64,000 nt of DNA from Shewanella psychropiezotolerans (GTDB lineage: Bacteria > Pseudomonadota > Gammaproteobacteria > Enterobacterales > Shewanellaceae): positions 4,704,001 through 4,768,000 of the forward strand of contig NZ_CP041614.1 in NCBI RefSeq assembly GCF_007197555.1, written 5' to 3'. Below, piece after piece: positions 35,771-44,089 of the stretch; the first letter of the stretch is position 1; every line of letters starts with the position of its first letter. The position numbers and the translations under genes are program-made. Below the pieces are notes generated by a model. It made no database searches. It had not been told where the DNA came from and saw nothing but the letters and a program-made list of their open reading frames with translations.

Positions 35771-36217
35771 GATTCTGTCGCATCTTTGAGAAACGAAGTG
35801 ATCCCAGTCTCCTCCAAGCACGGTTACGCCGCTAAAGAATAGCTCCCATAGCATTATCTCATCAGCATCTTTCATCTGACCTTTACGGAGCATTTGCCAT
35901 AACTCGACACGGCTATCGTGGCTTCAGCCCCTGCCACCGATTTGAATCCAAGGGCGATACGCATCTTCCATTTTACCGCTCGAAGACTCTCTGTTCCACA
36001 ATATTATTCAGGTACTTTACCTGCAGCACCTCGATTATATAAGCAGCCATACCATCGAACGGCCATCAGGATTTTGGCTGAAGTAAACTTTTTTGGCGAA
36101 GCTGAAGGCCATAGGAAAAGTTCATACACCAAACAAATGCCAACCTAGCATCACTGCGGGCAGGCCTATGTATCGCCTGTGTAGATCATTTCTGAAGCTT
36201 CAAGATGCGACAGAACC
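35771..36217 (-). mobile_element. IS6-family remnant with internal deletion
   Basis: A 447-bp stretch bounded by inverted repeats: plus-strand GATTCTGTCGCATCTT at 35771 and, read inward, GGTTCTGTCGCATCTT at 36217. Reading the minus strand gives pieces of an IS6-type transposase: I-L-M-A-V-R-W-Y from the N-terminal region, then V-K-Y-L-N-N-I-V-E-Q and A-L-G-F-K-S-V-A-G-A-E-A-T-I-A from the C-terminal region. Frames are broken and the catalytic middle (DDE part) is gone. Inactive, but the ends still look intact. 35665-35770 shows no gene. Confidence 0.7.
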
Positions 36218-36305
36218 AAATTCCCGATGAACTAAATAACAATGCTGTAGTTAGGAATGTTTTTTTCATATTTTCACCTTAAGTTACCTATATGGAAGAA
36301 TTAAG

Positions 36306-36338
36306 CCCCTCCGCCACATGAAGCGCAACAGTTTATAC
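36306..36338 (-). repeat. Right arm of the 33-bp inverted-repeat pair
   Basis: Reverse complement of 33777-33809 at 28 of 33 positions. It ends exactly where the IS6-like terminus GGGGTTGTTGCAAA begins at 36339. Confidence 0.7.
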
Positions 36339-36600
36339 GGGGTTGTTGCAAAAAGAGATGGTATTGGTGAATATACTAGTTTACTTCTTAGAGTCGTCAC
36401 ACTATGAGCAACCCTGAATCTAAATGGAAACACTTTTGCTGCAGAGGTGAGCCTGGTGTCTGTTCGTTGGTATGGATCCCTCCCCCATGAGTTATGCCAA
36501 CCTCAGTGACATGCTATTATAGCGATGGGTATCGGTGCATCGTACGACACTCTATCGCTGGTTCATCGAATATAGTCCAGCAATAACAGGCGAAATCCGC
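36339..36600 (+). mobile_element. IS6-family 5' fragment
   Basis: Starts with GGGGTTGTTGCAAA, close to IS6-family termini (compare GGCACTGTTGCAAA of IS26). About 60 bp on, coding remains on the plus strand read K-W-K-H-F and V-S-L-V-S-V-R-W-Y-G-S, then, after a frame change, M-S-Y-A-N-L-S-D-M-L-L and R-T-T-L-Y-R-W-F-I-E-Y-S-P. This is the helix-turn-helix N-terminus of an IS6-type transposase. The catalytic domain and right end are missing. It faces the opposite way to the remnant at 35771. Confidence 0.7.
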
Positions 36601-36626
36601 CTTCTAAGATTATTTGCCCCCCCTTT

Positions 36627-36678
36627 CCAGCATGTTGATCACCGAAGTGTTCATGTGTGGCTGTAGGGCCACACATTT
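36627..36678 (-). repeat. Degenerate second extra copy of the nqrF 3' region
   Basis: On the minus strand this reads M-C-G-P-T and, after a one-base shift, [10 protein letters not shown], matching the nqrF segment [16 protein letters not shown]. It is cut short after that. It lies beyond the operon hairpin. Confidence 0.7.
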
Positions 36679-36708
36679 CGTTGGCCTTTGTCATAAGCCT
36701 TAAACTAA

Positions 36709-36732
36709 AAGCGCAGCCCTTAGGCTGCGCTT
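36709..36732 (-). terminator. Terminator of the nqr operon
   Basis: A 10-bp perfect GC-rich stem AAGCGCAGCC with its complement and a 4-base loop, followed on the minus strand by TTTTAGTTT. It lies between the two extra nqrF tail copies. Confidence 0.8.
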
Positions 36733-36760
36733 CATCAATATCTAAGAAACAAAACAAACT

Positions 36761-36867
36761 GTCTAATCACCGAAGTCATCTAGCAGGATGTTTTCTTCTT
36801 CGACGCCCAGACTCTTCAACATGTTGATCACCGAAGTATTCATTTATTGCAGTAGGGCCACACATTT
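36761..36867 (-). repeat. First extra copy of the nqrF 3' end
   Basis: The first 47 bp of this copy (36761-36807) are identical to the true end of nqrF (36901-36947), including the stop codon. The next 60 bp are diverged but still encode [18 protein letters not shown], with one residue changed. A one-base shift breaks it upstream near M-C-G-P-T. It has no start and is a partial duplication, not a gene. Confidence 0.85.
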
Positions 36868-36902
36868 AATTGACCCGATTCAAAATCATAATCTCAGAAA
36901 GT

Positions 36903-38120
36903 CTAATCACCGAAGTCATCTAGCAGGATGTTTTCTTCTTCGACGCCTAAGCTCTCCAGCATATTAATGACAGAGGTGTTCATAATCGGAGGGCCACACA
37001 TGTAGAACTCACAATCTTCCGGGGCCTTGTGATTTTTAAGATAGTTCTCATAAATCACATTGTGGATAAAGCCGGTGTAGCCATCCCAGTTATCTTCGGG
37101 GAGAGGATCGGACAGTGCTACATGCCAGACAAAGTTTTCATTCTCGGCAGCTAGCTTGTCAAATTCATCTTGATAGAAGACTTCTCGGGTAGATCGTGCG
37201 CCGTACCAGAAGCTCATCTTACGTTTAGTCTTCTCGCCCTTAAGCTGATTGAAGATGTGTGAGCGCATTGGCGCCATACCTGCACCACCGCCAATAAACA
37301 CCATCTCGGCATCGGTCTCCTTAACGAAGAACTCACCGAAGGGGCCGGATATCGTTACCATGTCACCGGCTTTAAGGTTAAAGATGTAAGATGACATCTT
37401 GCCCGGTGGCACACCGTCTGAAGGCGGCGTAGCAATACGCACGTTGAGCATGATGCGGCCTTTCTCGTCCGGGTAATTCGCCATAGAGTAAGCACGCAGC
37501 ACATCTTCATCGACTTTAGATACCAGCTTGAACAGGTCATACTTATCCCAGTCACCACGATACTCGTCCGGAATATCGAAATCGCTGTAGTTGACCTGAT
37601 GAGCCGGCGCTTCTACCTGAATATAACCACCCGCCTTAAATTTAACGTCTTCGCCTTCGGGTATCTTCAGCAATAACTCTTTAATGAAGGTGGCTTTATT
37701 ATCGTTTGAGATAACTTCACACTGCCACTTCTTAACACCGAAAATCTCCTCTTCGACTTCAAGTTCCATATCGGTTTTAACCGCCACCTGACAGGCTAAA
37801 CGACAACCCGTTTTAGCCTCTTTCTTGGTAATATGGTCGCGCTCTGTCGGCAAGATATCCCCACCGCCAGACTTAACGATTACGCGACACTGACCGCAGG
37901 TTCCACCGCCACCACAGGCGGATGGAATAAAGATATTCTTATTGGCCAATGCCCCAAGCAGCTTATCGCCGGCTGGCGTTGTGATGCTCTTTTCTTCGTC
38001 ATCATTGATGCCGATTCTTACATCACCGGTTGAAACCAGTTTACTCTTGGCGAATAGAATCACCATCACCAGCATACTCACCACTAAGGTAAACATACCG
38101 ATACCAATTGCCATTTCCAT
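36903..38120 (-). CDS. nqrF: Na+-translocating NADH:quinone reductase subunit F
   Basis: A 405-residue NADH-oxidising subunit. An N-terminal membrane helix (to about residue 25) is followed by a 2Fe-2S domain, [10 protein letters not shown] and a later G-C-R-L-A-C-Q supplying the four Cys. The FAD-binding R-A-Y-S-M-A-N-Y-P and the NADH-binding [12 protein letters not shown] follow. C-E-F-Y-M-C-G-P-P closes the ferredoxin-reductase module and the C-terminus is L-D-D-F-G-D. AGAAGG precedes the start at 38120. Last gene of the operon; two partial copies of its 3' end lie downstream. Confidence 0.97.
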   Translation of the reverse strand: MEMAIGIGMFTLVVSMLVMVILFAKSKLVSTGDVRIGINDDEEKSITTPAGDKLLGALANKNIFIPSACGGGGTCGQCRVIVKSGGGDILPTERDHITKKEAKTGCRLACQVAVKTDMELEVEEEIFGVKKWQCEVISNDNKATFIKELLLKIPEGEDVKFKAGGYIQVEAPAHQVNYSDFDIPDEYRGDWDKYDLFKLVSKVDEDVLRAYSMANYPDEKGRIMLNVRIATPPSDGVPPGKMSSYIFNLKAGDMVTISGPFGEFFVKETDAEMVFIGGGAGMAPMRSHIFNQLKGEKTKRKMSFWYGARSTREVFYQDEFDKLAAENENFVWHVALSDPLPEDNWDGYTGFIHNVIYENYLKNHKAPEDCEFYMCGPPIMNTSVINMLESLGVEEENILLDDFGD

Positions 38121-38139
38121 CGAATCTACCTTCTCTTAG

Positions 38140-38167
38140 TTCAATTTCGTTAATTCAATTTCGTTAA
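38140..38167. repeat. 14-bp tandem duplication between nqrE and nqrF
   Basis: TTCAATTTCGTTAA occurs twice head to tail (38140-38153, 38154-38167) in the 73-bp nqrE-nqrF spacer. Confidence 0.85.
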
Positions 38168-38193
38168 TCCAAGTACACGATTAGCTCACTGAA

Positions 38194-38802
38194 TTAAATT
38201 GAGATACCTGCGAACGCCATAAAGCCCAATGCCATCAAGCCTGTGGTGATAAACGTAATGCCTATACCTTGAAGCCCTTCGGGTATGGCATGAAACTTCA
38301 TTCGTTCACGCAGGCCTGCCAACATCACAATCGCCATGGCCCAACCAAAACCTGAACCCGCGGCAAACACCACGGACTCACCTAAGGTGTAATCCCGGTT
38401 AGCCATAAAAATAACCCCGGCAAAAATGGCACAGTTAACGGTTAACAGTGGCAGGAAGATCCCCAGCGAGTCATAGAGGCTAGGGATGTATTTATCTAAG
38501 AACATCTCGAGGATCTGCACTAACGCCGCGATAACACCGATAAAGGTGATCAGCTGCAGGTAACTCAAATCAATCTCAGGGTATCCGGCCCAAGCCAGCG
38601 CTCCCGGAGCCAGTACGTTGGCGTAAATCAGCTGATTTAAGGGTACCGCAAGCATCATCACGACTATCACCGCGATACCTAGACCGAAGGAGGTGGATAC
38701 CTTCTTAGAGACCGCGAGAAAGGTACACATGCCCATGAAAAATGACAGCGCCATATTGTCGATAAGAGCCGCCTGAACAAATAGATTTATATAGTGTTCC
38801 AT
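38194..38802 (-). CDS. nqrE: Na+-translocating NADH:quinone reductase subunit E
   Basis: A 202-residue integral membrane subunit with six helices. [20 protein letters not shown] is the standard start. Cys in the first helix region (F-F-M-G-M-C-T-F-L) and V-N-C-A-I-F in the fourth are two of the Cys that, with NqrD, hold an Fe centre in the membrane. Homologous to NqrD and RnfA. It lies 9 bp after nqrD. Confidence 0.97.
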   Translation of the reverse strand: MEHYINLFVQAALIDNMALSFFMGMCTFLAVSKKVSTSFGLGIAVIVVMMLAVPLNQLIYANVLAPGALAWAGYPEIDLSYLQLITFIGVIAALVQILEMFLDKYIPSLYDSLGIFLPLLTVNCAIFAGVIFMANRDYTLGESVVFAAGSGFGWAMAIVMLAGLRERMKFHAIPEGLQGIGITFITTGLMALGFMAFAGISI

Positions 38803-38811
38803 AACCTTCTC

Positions 38812-39435
38812 TTACCCTCTCTTACGCTGAATGACATTGATAGCCCAGATCATCAAACCGATCAGGAAGAAGGCAATCGGTGGCAGTTTGAACATTTCGT
38901 TCGTTAGGTACCAGCCTCCATTTTCCACCGTTTTCAAAATCTCATGACCAAACAGAGTGCCACTGCCTATCAGTTCTCTGACAAAAGCCACGCCGAGTAA
39001 GATCACGCCATAACCCATGGCATTACCTAAGGCATCGACCACGGCCATCGGCGGCTTATTCTTCATGGCGAAGGCTTCGGCGCGGCCCATGATGATACAG
39101 TTGGTAATAATCAAACCCACAAACACAGATAGCTGGCGAGACAACTCATAGGCGATATCCTGCAGCACCATGTCGACGATGATCACCAATGAGGCGATAA
39201 TCGTCATCTGCGCGATGATGCGCACGCTGTTGGGGATAAGGTTGCGTATGGTCGAGATGATCAGATTCGAGAACACCAGAACGAAGGTCACGGCTAAGGT
39301 CATCACCAATGCCGTTTGCATCGAATTACTGACCGCTAGCGCAGAACAGACCCCAAGCACCTGCATGGCAACCGGGTTGTTCTTGAAAATAGGAGTAGAC
39401 AGCACTTCCCGAGTGGCAGCTAAACTTTTACTCAT
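38812..39435 (-). CDS. nqrD: Na+-translocating NADH:quinone reductase subunit D
   Basis: A 207-residue integral membrane subunit with six helices, including [12 protein letters not shown] and [17 protein letters not shown]. These are the two Cys-containing helices that pair with NqrE to bind iron. Related to RnfE. It starts one base after the nqrC stop. Confidence 0.97.
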   Translation of the reverse strand: MSKSLAATREVLSTPIFKNNPVAMQVLGVCSALAVSNSMQTALVMTLAVTFVLVFSNLIISTIRNLIPNSVRIIAQMTIIASLVIIVDMVLQDIAYELSRQLSVFVGLIITNCIIMGRAEAFAMKNKPPMAVVDALGNAMGYGVILLGVAFVRELIGSGTLFGHEILKTVENGGWYLTNEMFKLPPIAFFLIGLMIWAINVIQRKRG

Positions 39436-39436
39436 C

Positions 39437-40219
39437 TTAAACCTCCGCAGCTTTTAGCTTGTCTAAGAAGACTTTAAAGCCTTCGCTACCAAACCAGAAT
39501 TGAATCGAACGCTGTACACCACGCCCCGTCATGGTTGCACCGCTCACGGCATCGACACCATGAATATCCCCCTCTTTTGCGCCGCCCTTAACAATTTTCA
39601 ATACTGGCTTACCCTTAGCGTCGAAAATTTGCTTGCCGCGGAACTTATCAGTCCACTCAGTCTCGTTAAGAAAGTCACCGATACCTGGGGTCTCACCATG
39701 TTCATAAAACACCACATTCTCGATAGTGTTAAAGTCGGGTTTCAATGCAACGTAGCCATAGATAATCGACCACAGGCCTTTACCATAAATAGGTAAGACA
39801 AGACTCACCAACTTGCCATTTTCGTCAAATACTTGGAAAATTCGCACTTGATCGGCACGGGTTTTAATCTTAGCTTTATCTATCTTTTTCTTTAGCTTAT
39901 GTGATGTTTCAGGGTTAATGGCCGCCATACGCTCATCGAAATCCATCACTTCGACGCGCTCTTTTGGCTCGATGGCACCAGATTCGATATCGATAAGCAA
40001 AGGCGTTACTGATTTTTCGAAGATGGCGCGGAAATCTTTATCGCCTTGGATATCCACATCCGATGCCATCAGTACATAACGCTTAAGTTCATCACGCTTC
40101 TTAACCAGCTTGCGCTCTTTGAGTAGCTCGGCGGTTCCTGTGATCATAAATGAGCACAAGAGGCTGAGGGTGATGATGAAAATCATGGTTCCCACCACAG
40201 AATCTTTCTTCAAGGCCAT
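39437..40219 (-). CDS. nqrC: Na+-translocating NADH:quinone reductase subunit C (covalent FMN)
   Basis: A 260-residue subunit with an N-terminal membrane helix and a periplasmic FMN-binding domain. The motif [14 protein letters not shown] carries the Thr to which ApbE attaches FMN by a phosphoester bond. Its start overlaps the nqrB stop by one base (TAATG). The ApbE that would flavinylate it is not in the operon; an ApbE paralog lies 8 kb away at 47660. Confidence 0.97.
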   Translation of the reverse strand: MALKKDSVVGTMIFIITLSLLCSFMITGTAELLKERKLVKKRDELKRYVLMASDVDIQGDKDFRAIFEKSVTPLLIDIESGAIEPKERVEVMDFDERMAAINPETSHKLKKKIDKAKIKTRADQVRIFQVFDENGKLVSLVLPIYGKGLWSIIYGYVALKPDFNTIENVVFYEHGETPGIGDFLNETEWTDKFRGKQIFDAKGKPVLKIVKGGAKEGDIHGVDAVSGATMTGRGVQRSIQFWFGSEGFKVFLDKLKAAEV

Positions 40220-41466
40220 TATGATTTAGCTCCCGAATTGTCATTGCTTAATAGCGCAGCGGTGCGCTTAGCTCTGCGCTTAATATTGGCGCGAGCAACC
40301 ATGTAATCGAACAGAGGCGACCACAAGTTAGCGAATAAGATGGCTAGCATGATCCCCTCTGGCATTTTCAGGTTCATCACCCGAATGAGCACAGTCATAA
40401 AACCAATCAAGATGCCGTATGCCAGCTTGCCCTGACGGGTATAAGAGGTCGTCACCGGATCCGTGGCCATAAACATCATGGCGATGGCAAAACCACCGGT
40501 CACAAGATGCCAAGTCCAAGGCATAGCGAACATATCATTCTTGCTTGAACCGATAAGGTTAAACATGACAGAGGTTAAGATCATGCCAAGCATAACGCCG
40601 GCAACGATGCGCCAATCGGCTAAACGCGTGGCAAGCAGTAAGCAACCACCTAACAGCAAGGCCAAGGTACTGGTTTCACCGATTGCACCTGGGGTAAAAC
40701 CAAAGAAGGCGTTCCACCATTGAGGGTCAGAGAAAGCTTGATACCAGGTATAATCGGCAAAGCTCAACTTACCCGCCGCGGCTTGGGCTAACGCTGTCGC
40801 TCCCGAGAAACCATCGGCTGCGACTAAAAGCGCAGGCTCAGCAATCTGAGTCGGGTAAGCAAAGAAGATAAAGGCTAAGCCCGCTAATGCCGGGTTAAGG
40901 AAGTTATATCCCATACCGCCGAAGAGCTCTTTAGCGATAATAACGCCGAAGGTGATCCCCATGGCGATTAACCATAGCGGCGTTGATACAGGTAATATCA
41001 AGGTAAACAATAAGGCGGTAACGAAGAAGCCTTCGTGCAGCTCTTGGCCACGCACCTTAGCGAACACCATCTCCCAAAGCAGACTCACTAGCAGCGCCGT
41101 AAGATAGATTGGAATATAGAAGCTTGCGCCATAGAGAAACAAGCCGATAAGACCCGTCTGTTCGGTGAGGCCACCAAAAATAAGGTCAAAAGGCGCGAGT
41201 TGCCATACATCCGGGGTGGACAAGCCAGATGCAATTGCGATTTGTGCCTGAAGTCCTAAGTTGTATAAGCCAAATAAAATAGCAGGCATTAAGCAAAGAC
41301 CCACTAAGGTCATGGTACGTTTCACATCGATGGCATCACGAACGTGCACCTTACCTTTAGTGCTGCGGCCGTTTGCGATAACTAAGGATCTAAGATACCC
41401 CTTCATCGCCTGACCCGGCGCGTAGTAGTCTTCCTGAACGTCAGGCTTTTTGTCTTTATTACTCAT
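40219..41466 (-). CDS. nqrB: Na+-translocating NADH:quinone reductase subunit B (covalent FMN)
   Basis: A 415-residue membrane subunit with about ten helices, which forms much of the sodium path and binds riboflavin and a covalent FMN. The FMN site is G-F-S-G-A-T-A-L. The family start P-G-Q-A-M-K-G-Y-L-R and the V-H-V-R-D-A-I-D-V-K-R-T-M segment are present. The ATG abuts the nqrA stop (TAAATG). Confidence 0.97.
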   Translation of the reverse strand: MSNKDKKPDVQEDYYAPGQAMKGYLRSLVIANGRSTKGKVHVRDAIDVKRTMTLVGLCLMPAILFGLYNLGLQAQIAIASGLSTPDVWQLAPFDLIFGGLTEQTGLIGLFLYGASFYIPIYLTALLVSLLWEMVFAKVRGQELHEGFFVTALLFTLILPVSTPLWLIAMGITFGVIIAKELFGGMGYNFLNPALAGLAFIFFAYPTQIAEPALLVAADGFSGATALAQAAAGKLSFADYTWYQAFSDPQWWNAFFGFTPGAIGETSTLALLLGGCLLLATRLADWRIVAGVMLGMILTSVMFNLIGSSKNDMFAMPWTWHLVTGGFAIAMMFMATDPVTTSYTRQGKLAYGILIGFMTVLIRVMNLKMPEGIMLAILFANLWSPLFDYMVARANIKRRAKRTAALLSNDNSGAKS

Positions 41467-42837
41467 TTACCCTTCCCTCTCTATTATGTCCAGACAAGCA
41501 CGAAGCTCTTTACCGAAATCGTATTTTCCCGGACAAACAAAGGTACATAATGCTAAATCTTCTTCGTCTAACTCTAATGCGCCAAGCTCCTGCGCCTCAT
41601 CGGTATCACGGACCACTAAGTCGCGAACCAACAAGGTAGGCAACACATCCAAGGGCATCACGCGATCTAACTGACCAAATGCCATCATGGCGCGCTGTGA
41701 GCCACCAGTGTGGGTGGTCATATTGAATAGCTTCTTCGAACGATTGAAACGTGAGGTTACCGCGCGAGTGATAGAGAATTTATCCGAGCCACCGCGGATC
41801 CAAGACAGCAATTCATGCTCAGAATCTTCGGTCAATGCGGTGATTTGATTGTGAAATCGGCCAAGGTAGCTGTGTGGACCTGAGGCTGTGTGACCCGAGA
41901 GTACAGAGCCTGAAACCACCCGGGAAAAACCTGGTGTTAACTCATCCTTAATACTTTCAACAAGCTCGGCGCCGAGTTGAATGCGGATAAGCCTAGGGTT
42001 AACCACATCCGGGCCGGCAATAGATACGACACGATCGGTATAAAGCTCACCGGTCAGAAATAGCTTGCCGTAGGCAATCACGTCCTGATAGCCAATATGC
42101 CAAACAGGTCGTTCGATACCCACTGGCAGAGTAAAGTGAATGTGAGTACCCACTAATCCGGCAGGGTGAACTCCACTAAAGCGCTTGGTTTCGACTCGAG
42201 GAAGATCATGACCCGGCAGGTTATCGCCTTCGTCATGGCACAGGTAAACCTTATTGTCGGTTAAGCGAGTGAGCACCTGCATACCGGTTAAAAACGCTTT
42301 TTCTTGTTCGGCAATGATAATACGTGGCTCTGCCGCTAACGGATTGGTATCCATAGCAGTGACGAATATGCCTGCAGGCGATGAACCGAGTTCTGGAACC
42401 CGAGAAAAAGGGCGAGTACGCAGGGCTGTCCATAAACCACTATTAACTAAGTTGGCTTGAACAAGTTCACGACTCACTTGAGCAAGATCGTCATAGGATT
42501 CGAAGCTGATGCTGTCATAGCCGTGACATCTAATCACCACAGACTGAAGTACACGACGCTCGCCACGATGAATCGCCACGACCTCACCACTAGCGGGAGC
42601 GGTAAATATCACACCAGGTGTTCTCTTATCTTCGAACAGCGGCTGGCCTTTCTTAACCTGTGCACCCACTTCAACCAACATACTAGGTTTTAAGCCAACG
42701 TACTCTTCGCCAAGAATGGCCACATGAGATGACCTGGAGAAATTTTCAATCTCTTGCCTGGGCTCTCCGGCAATAGGGACATCTAGGCCCTTCTTTATTG
42801 TTTTAACCTGATCTGAGAAACCTGACATCACAATCAT
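41467..42837 (-). CDS. nqrA: Na+-translocating NADH:quinone reductase subunit A
   Basis: A ~450-residue cytoplasmic subunit that contacts ubiquinone at the membrane face. Family landmarks: T-I-K-K-G-L-D-V-P-I-A-G-E-P near the start, F-T-A-P-A-S-G-E-V near residue 80, and D-T-N-P-L-A-A-E-P. The C-terminal C-T-F-V-C-P-G-K-Y-D-F-G resembles that of RnfC. Homologs usually begin a few residues before T-I-K-K-G; ATG at 42837 or 42828 are both possible and neither has a good ribosome site. First gene of the operon. Confidence 0.94.
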   Translation of the reverse strand: MIVMSGFSDQVKTIKKGLDVPIAGEPRQEIENFSRSSHVAILGEEYVGLKPSMLVEVGAQVKKGQPLFEDKRTPGVIFTAPASGEVVAIHRGERRVLQSVVIRCHGYDSISFESYDDLAQVSRELVQANLVNSGLWTALRTRPFSRVPELGSSPAGIFVTAMDTNPLAAEPRIIIAEQEKAFLTGMQVLTRLTDNKVYLCHDEGDNLPGHDLPRVETKRFSGVHPAGLVGTHIHFTLPVGIERPVWHIGYQDVIAYGKLFLTGELYTDRVVSIAGPDVVNPRLIRIQLGAELVESIKDELTPGFSRVVSGSVLSGHTASGPHSYLGRFHNQITALTEDSEHELLSWIRGGSDKFSITRAVTSRFNRSKKLFNMTTHTGGSQRAMMAFGQLDRVMPLDVLPTLLVRDLVVRDTDEAQELGALELDEEDLALCTFVCPGKYDFGKELRACLDIIEREG

Positions 42838-43144
42838 CAACCATAAAAATTAGGATAATGAATGGTAAATGCTTGTTAACTAAAATACCGATATTGAGGT
42901 CACATTACATTCCAGAACTGTAAGCCAACAACGGAATTTAGCTCAGATTTGTGAGATAGATTTACAATCGAATAAATATGAGAACCACAATGTAGCTTTA
43001 CAACAAAATAAATACATAGGGCTCGAAAGAGGATAGATCCGGAATAAATTAGAATACATAGTTTAAAAATCATCTACAGAAGTTAATACTTAGTGGATAA
43101 AGTTGCCTAAGCCTCACTTTTTGGACGAATAAAATAGTACATGA
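42838..43144. other. Promoter-containing spacer upstream of nqrA
   Basis: About 307 AT-rich bp with no gene. It must hold the nqr operon promoter on the minus strand; I could not pick a single convincing -35/-10 pair. Confidence 0.5.
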
Positions 43145-43867
43145 CTAATGTTTGCTCGCCTGCTCCTTTTCAATATCTAACGCTTGCATACCCGCAGTAA
43201 TCGCCATTACAGCTTTAGATTTAAACTCACGGCGATAGAGAGTGTAAACAACGAACAGGCTAGCGCAAATAAATAAAGCGGGATGGAAAAACCAGCACAT
43301 GACTGCCATCGAAAAATAGTATGCTCTTAAGCCATAATTATAGGAGTGCGCCGCCTGATCTTGCACTATCGCCATCTGCTTTGCGTAGTTTTTAAGGTTT
43401 TCATTACAGCCGCTCGGCTCGAAAGGCGCCGCCCCCACCATCACATTAAGAAAGCCATATTGGCGCATAGACCAGGTAAACTGAAAGAAAGCCATCACGA
43501 AGATGAAGGTCAATAAGGCCAATTTAACTTGGATTAACAAGTGCACCGGAGTGGCGGTATAAGGAATGGTTGTTATCACAGCTTCTAAGCGCTCCACTTG
43601 AGCAAACAGGGTGAGCACCCCCGCGAGTACCAGCATTGTTGTAGAAGCGAAAAAAGTGATGTTACGTTCCAGGTTCGCCAGTAAGGCCGCCTCTCCGACT
43701 CGAATTTCACGAGTCATCAGCTCATTCATCCAATGAATTCTATGTTGATGTAAGCACCTGGCGATACAGTTAGTGGTTTTAGCCTTACGGCGCGCAAAGG
43801 TGGTATAGCCCACCCAGCAAAAGAAAAAACACACAAAAGAGACTACATCTAGAACCGAAAAAGACAT
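43145..43867 (-). CDS. DUF599 family membrane protein
   Basis: A 240-residue protein with about four membrane helices. The R-N-I-T-F-F-A-S-T-T-M-L-V-L-A-G segment and R-A-Y-Y-F-S-M-A-V-M-C-W-F-F-H-P are characteristic of DUF599. The function of the family is unknown. It is monocistronic between the nqr operon and the divergent metallopeptidase gene. Confidence 0.85.
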   Translation of the reverse strand: MSFSVLDVVSFVCFFFCWVGYTTFARRKAKTTNCIARCLHQHRIHWMNELMTREIRVGEAALLANLERNITFFASTTMLVLAGVLTLFAQVERLEAVITTIPYTATPVHLLIQVKLALLTFIFVMAFFQFTWSMRQYGFLNVMVGAAPFEPSGCNENLKNYAKQMAIVQDQAAHSYNYGLRAYYFSMAVMCWFFHPALFICASLFVVYTLYRREFKSKAVMAITAGMQALDIEKEQASKH

Positions 43868-44089
43868 ACAGACCTACTAAAGTCATAAACTTAAGGCTAT
43901 TAAACCAGTTTTACGCTCGAGTAACCATCACTCTAATGGGAAAATATGTTTTTTAATTAACAATCGTTTGGTCAAGTTTAAACAATTAAAAACATTAGCA
44001 AGCCTAGAGTCTATCTAGCTTTGGCGTGCGAACACCTTATCCCCTGCTACACTTTAAATTAACTATCGAACGCTAAAAAAGGAACGGTA

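Noticed and set aside
35918..36148. Plus-strand 76-codon open frame
   Set aside because: It lies antisense to the IS6 remnant whose transposase residues are recognisable on the minus strand; no ribosome site.
36306..36338. Integron attC-like appearance (CCCCTCCGCC, AACAGTT)
   Set aside because: No paired core sites or integrase nearby; the match to 33777-33809 explains it better as an inverted-repeat arm.
36563..36757. 64-codon minus-strand frame with M-C-G-P-T
   Set aside because: It is assembled from a frameshifted nqrF tail copy and runs back through the operon terminator hairpin; not a gene.
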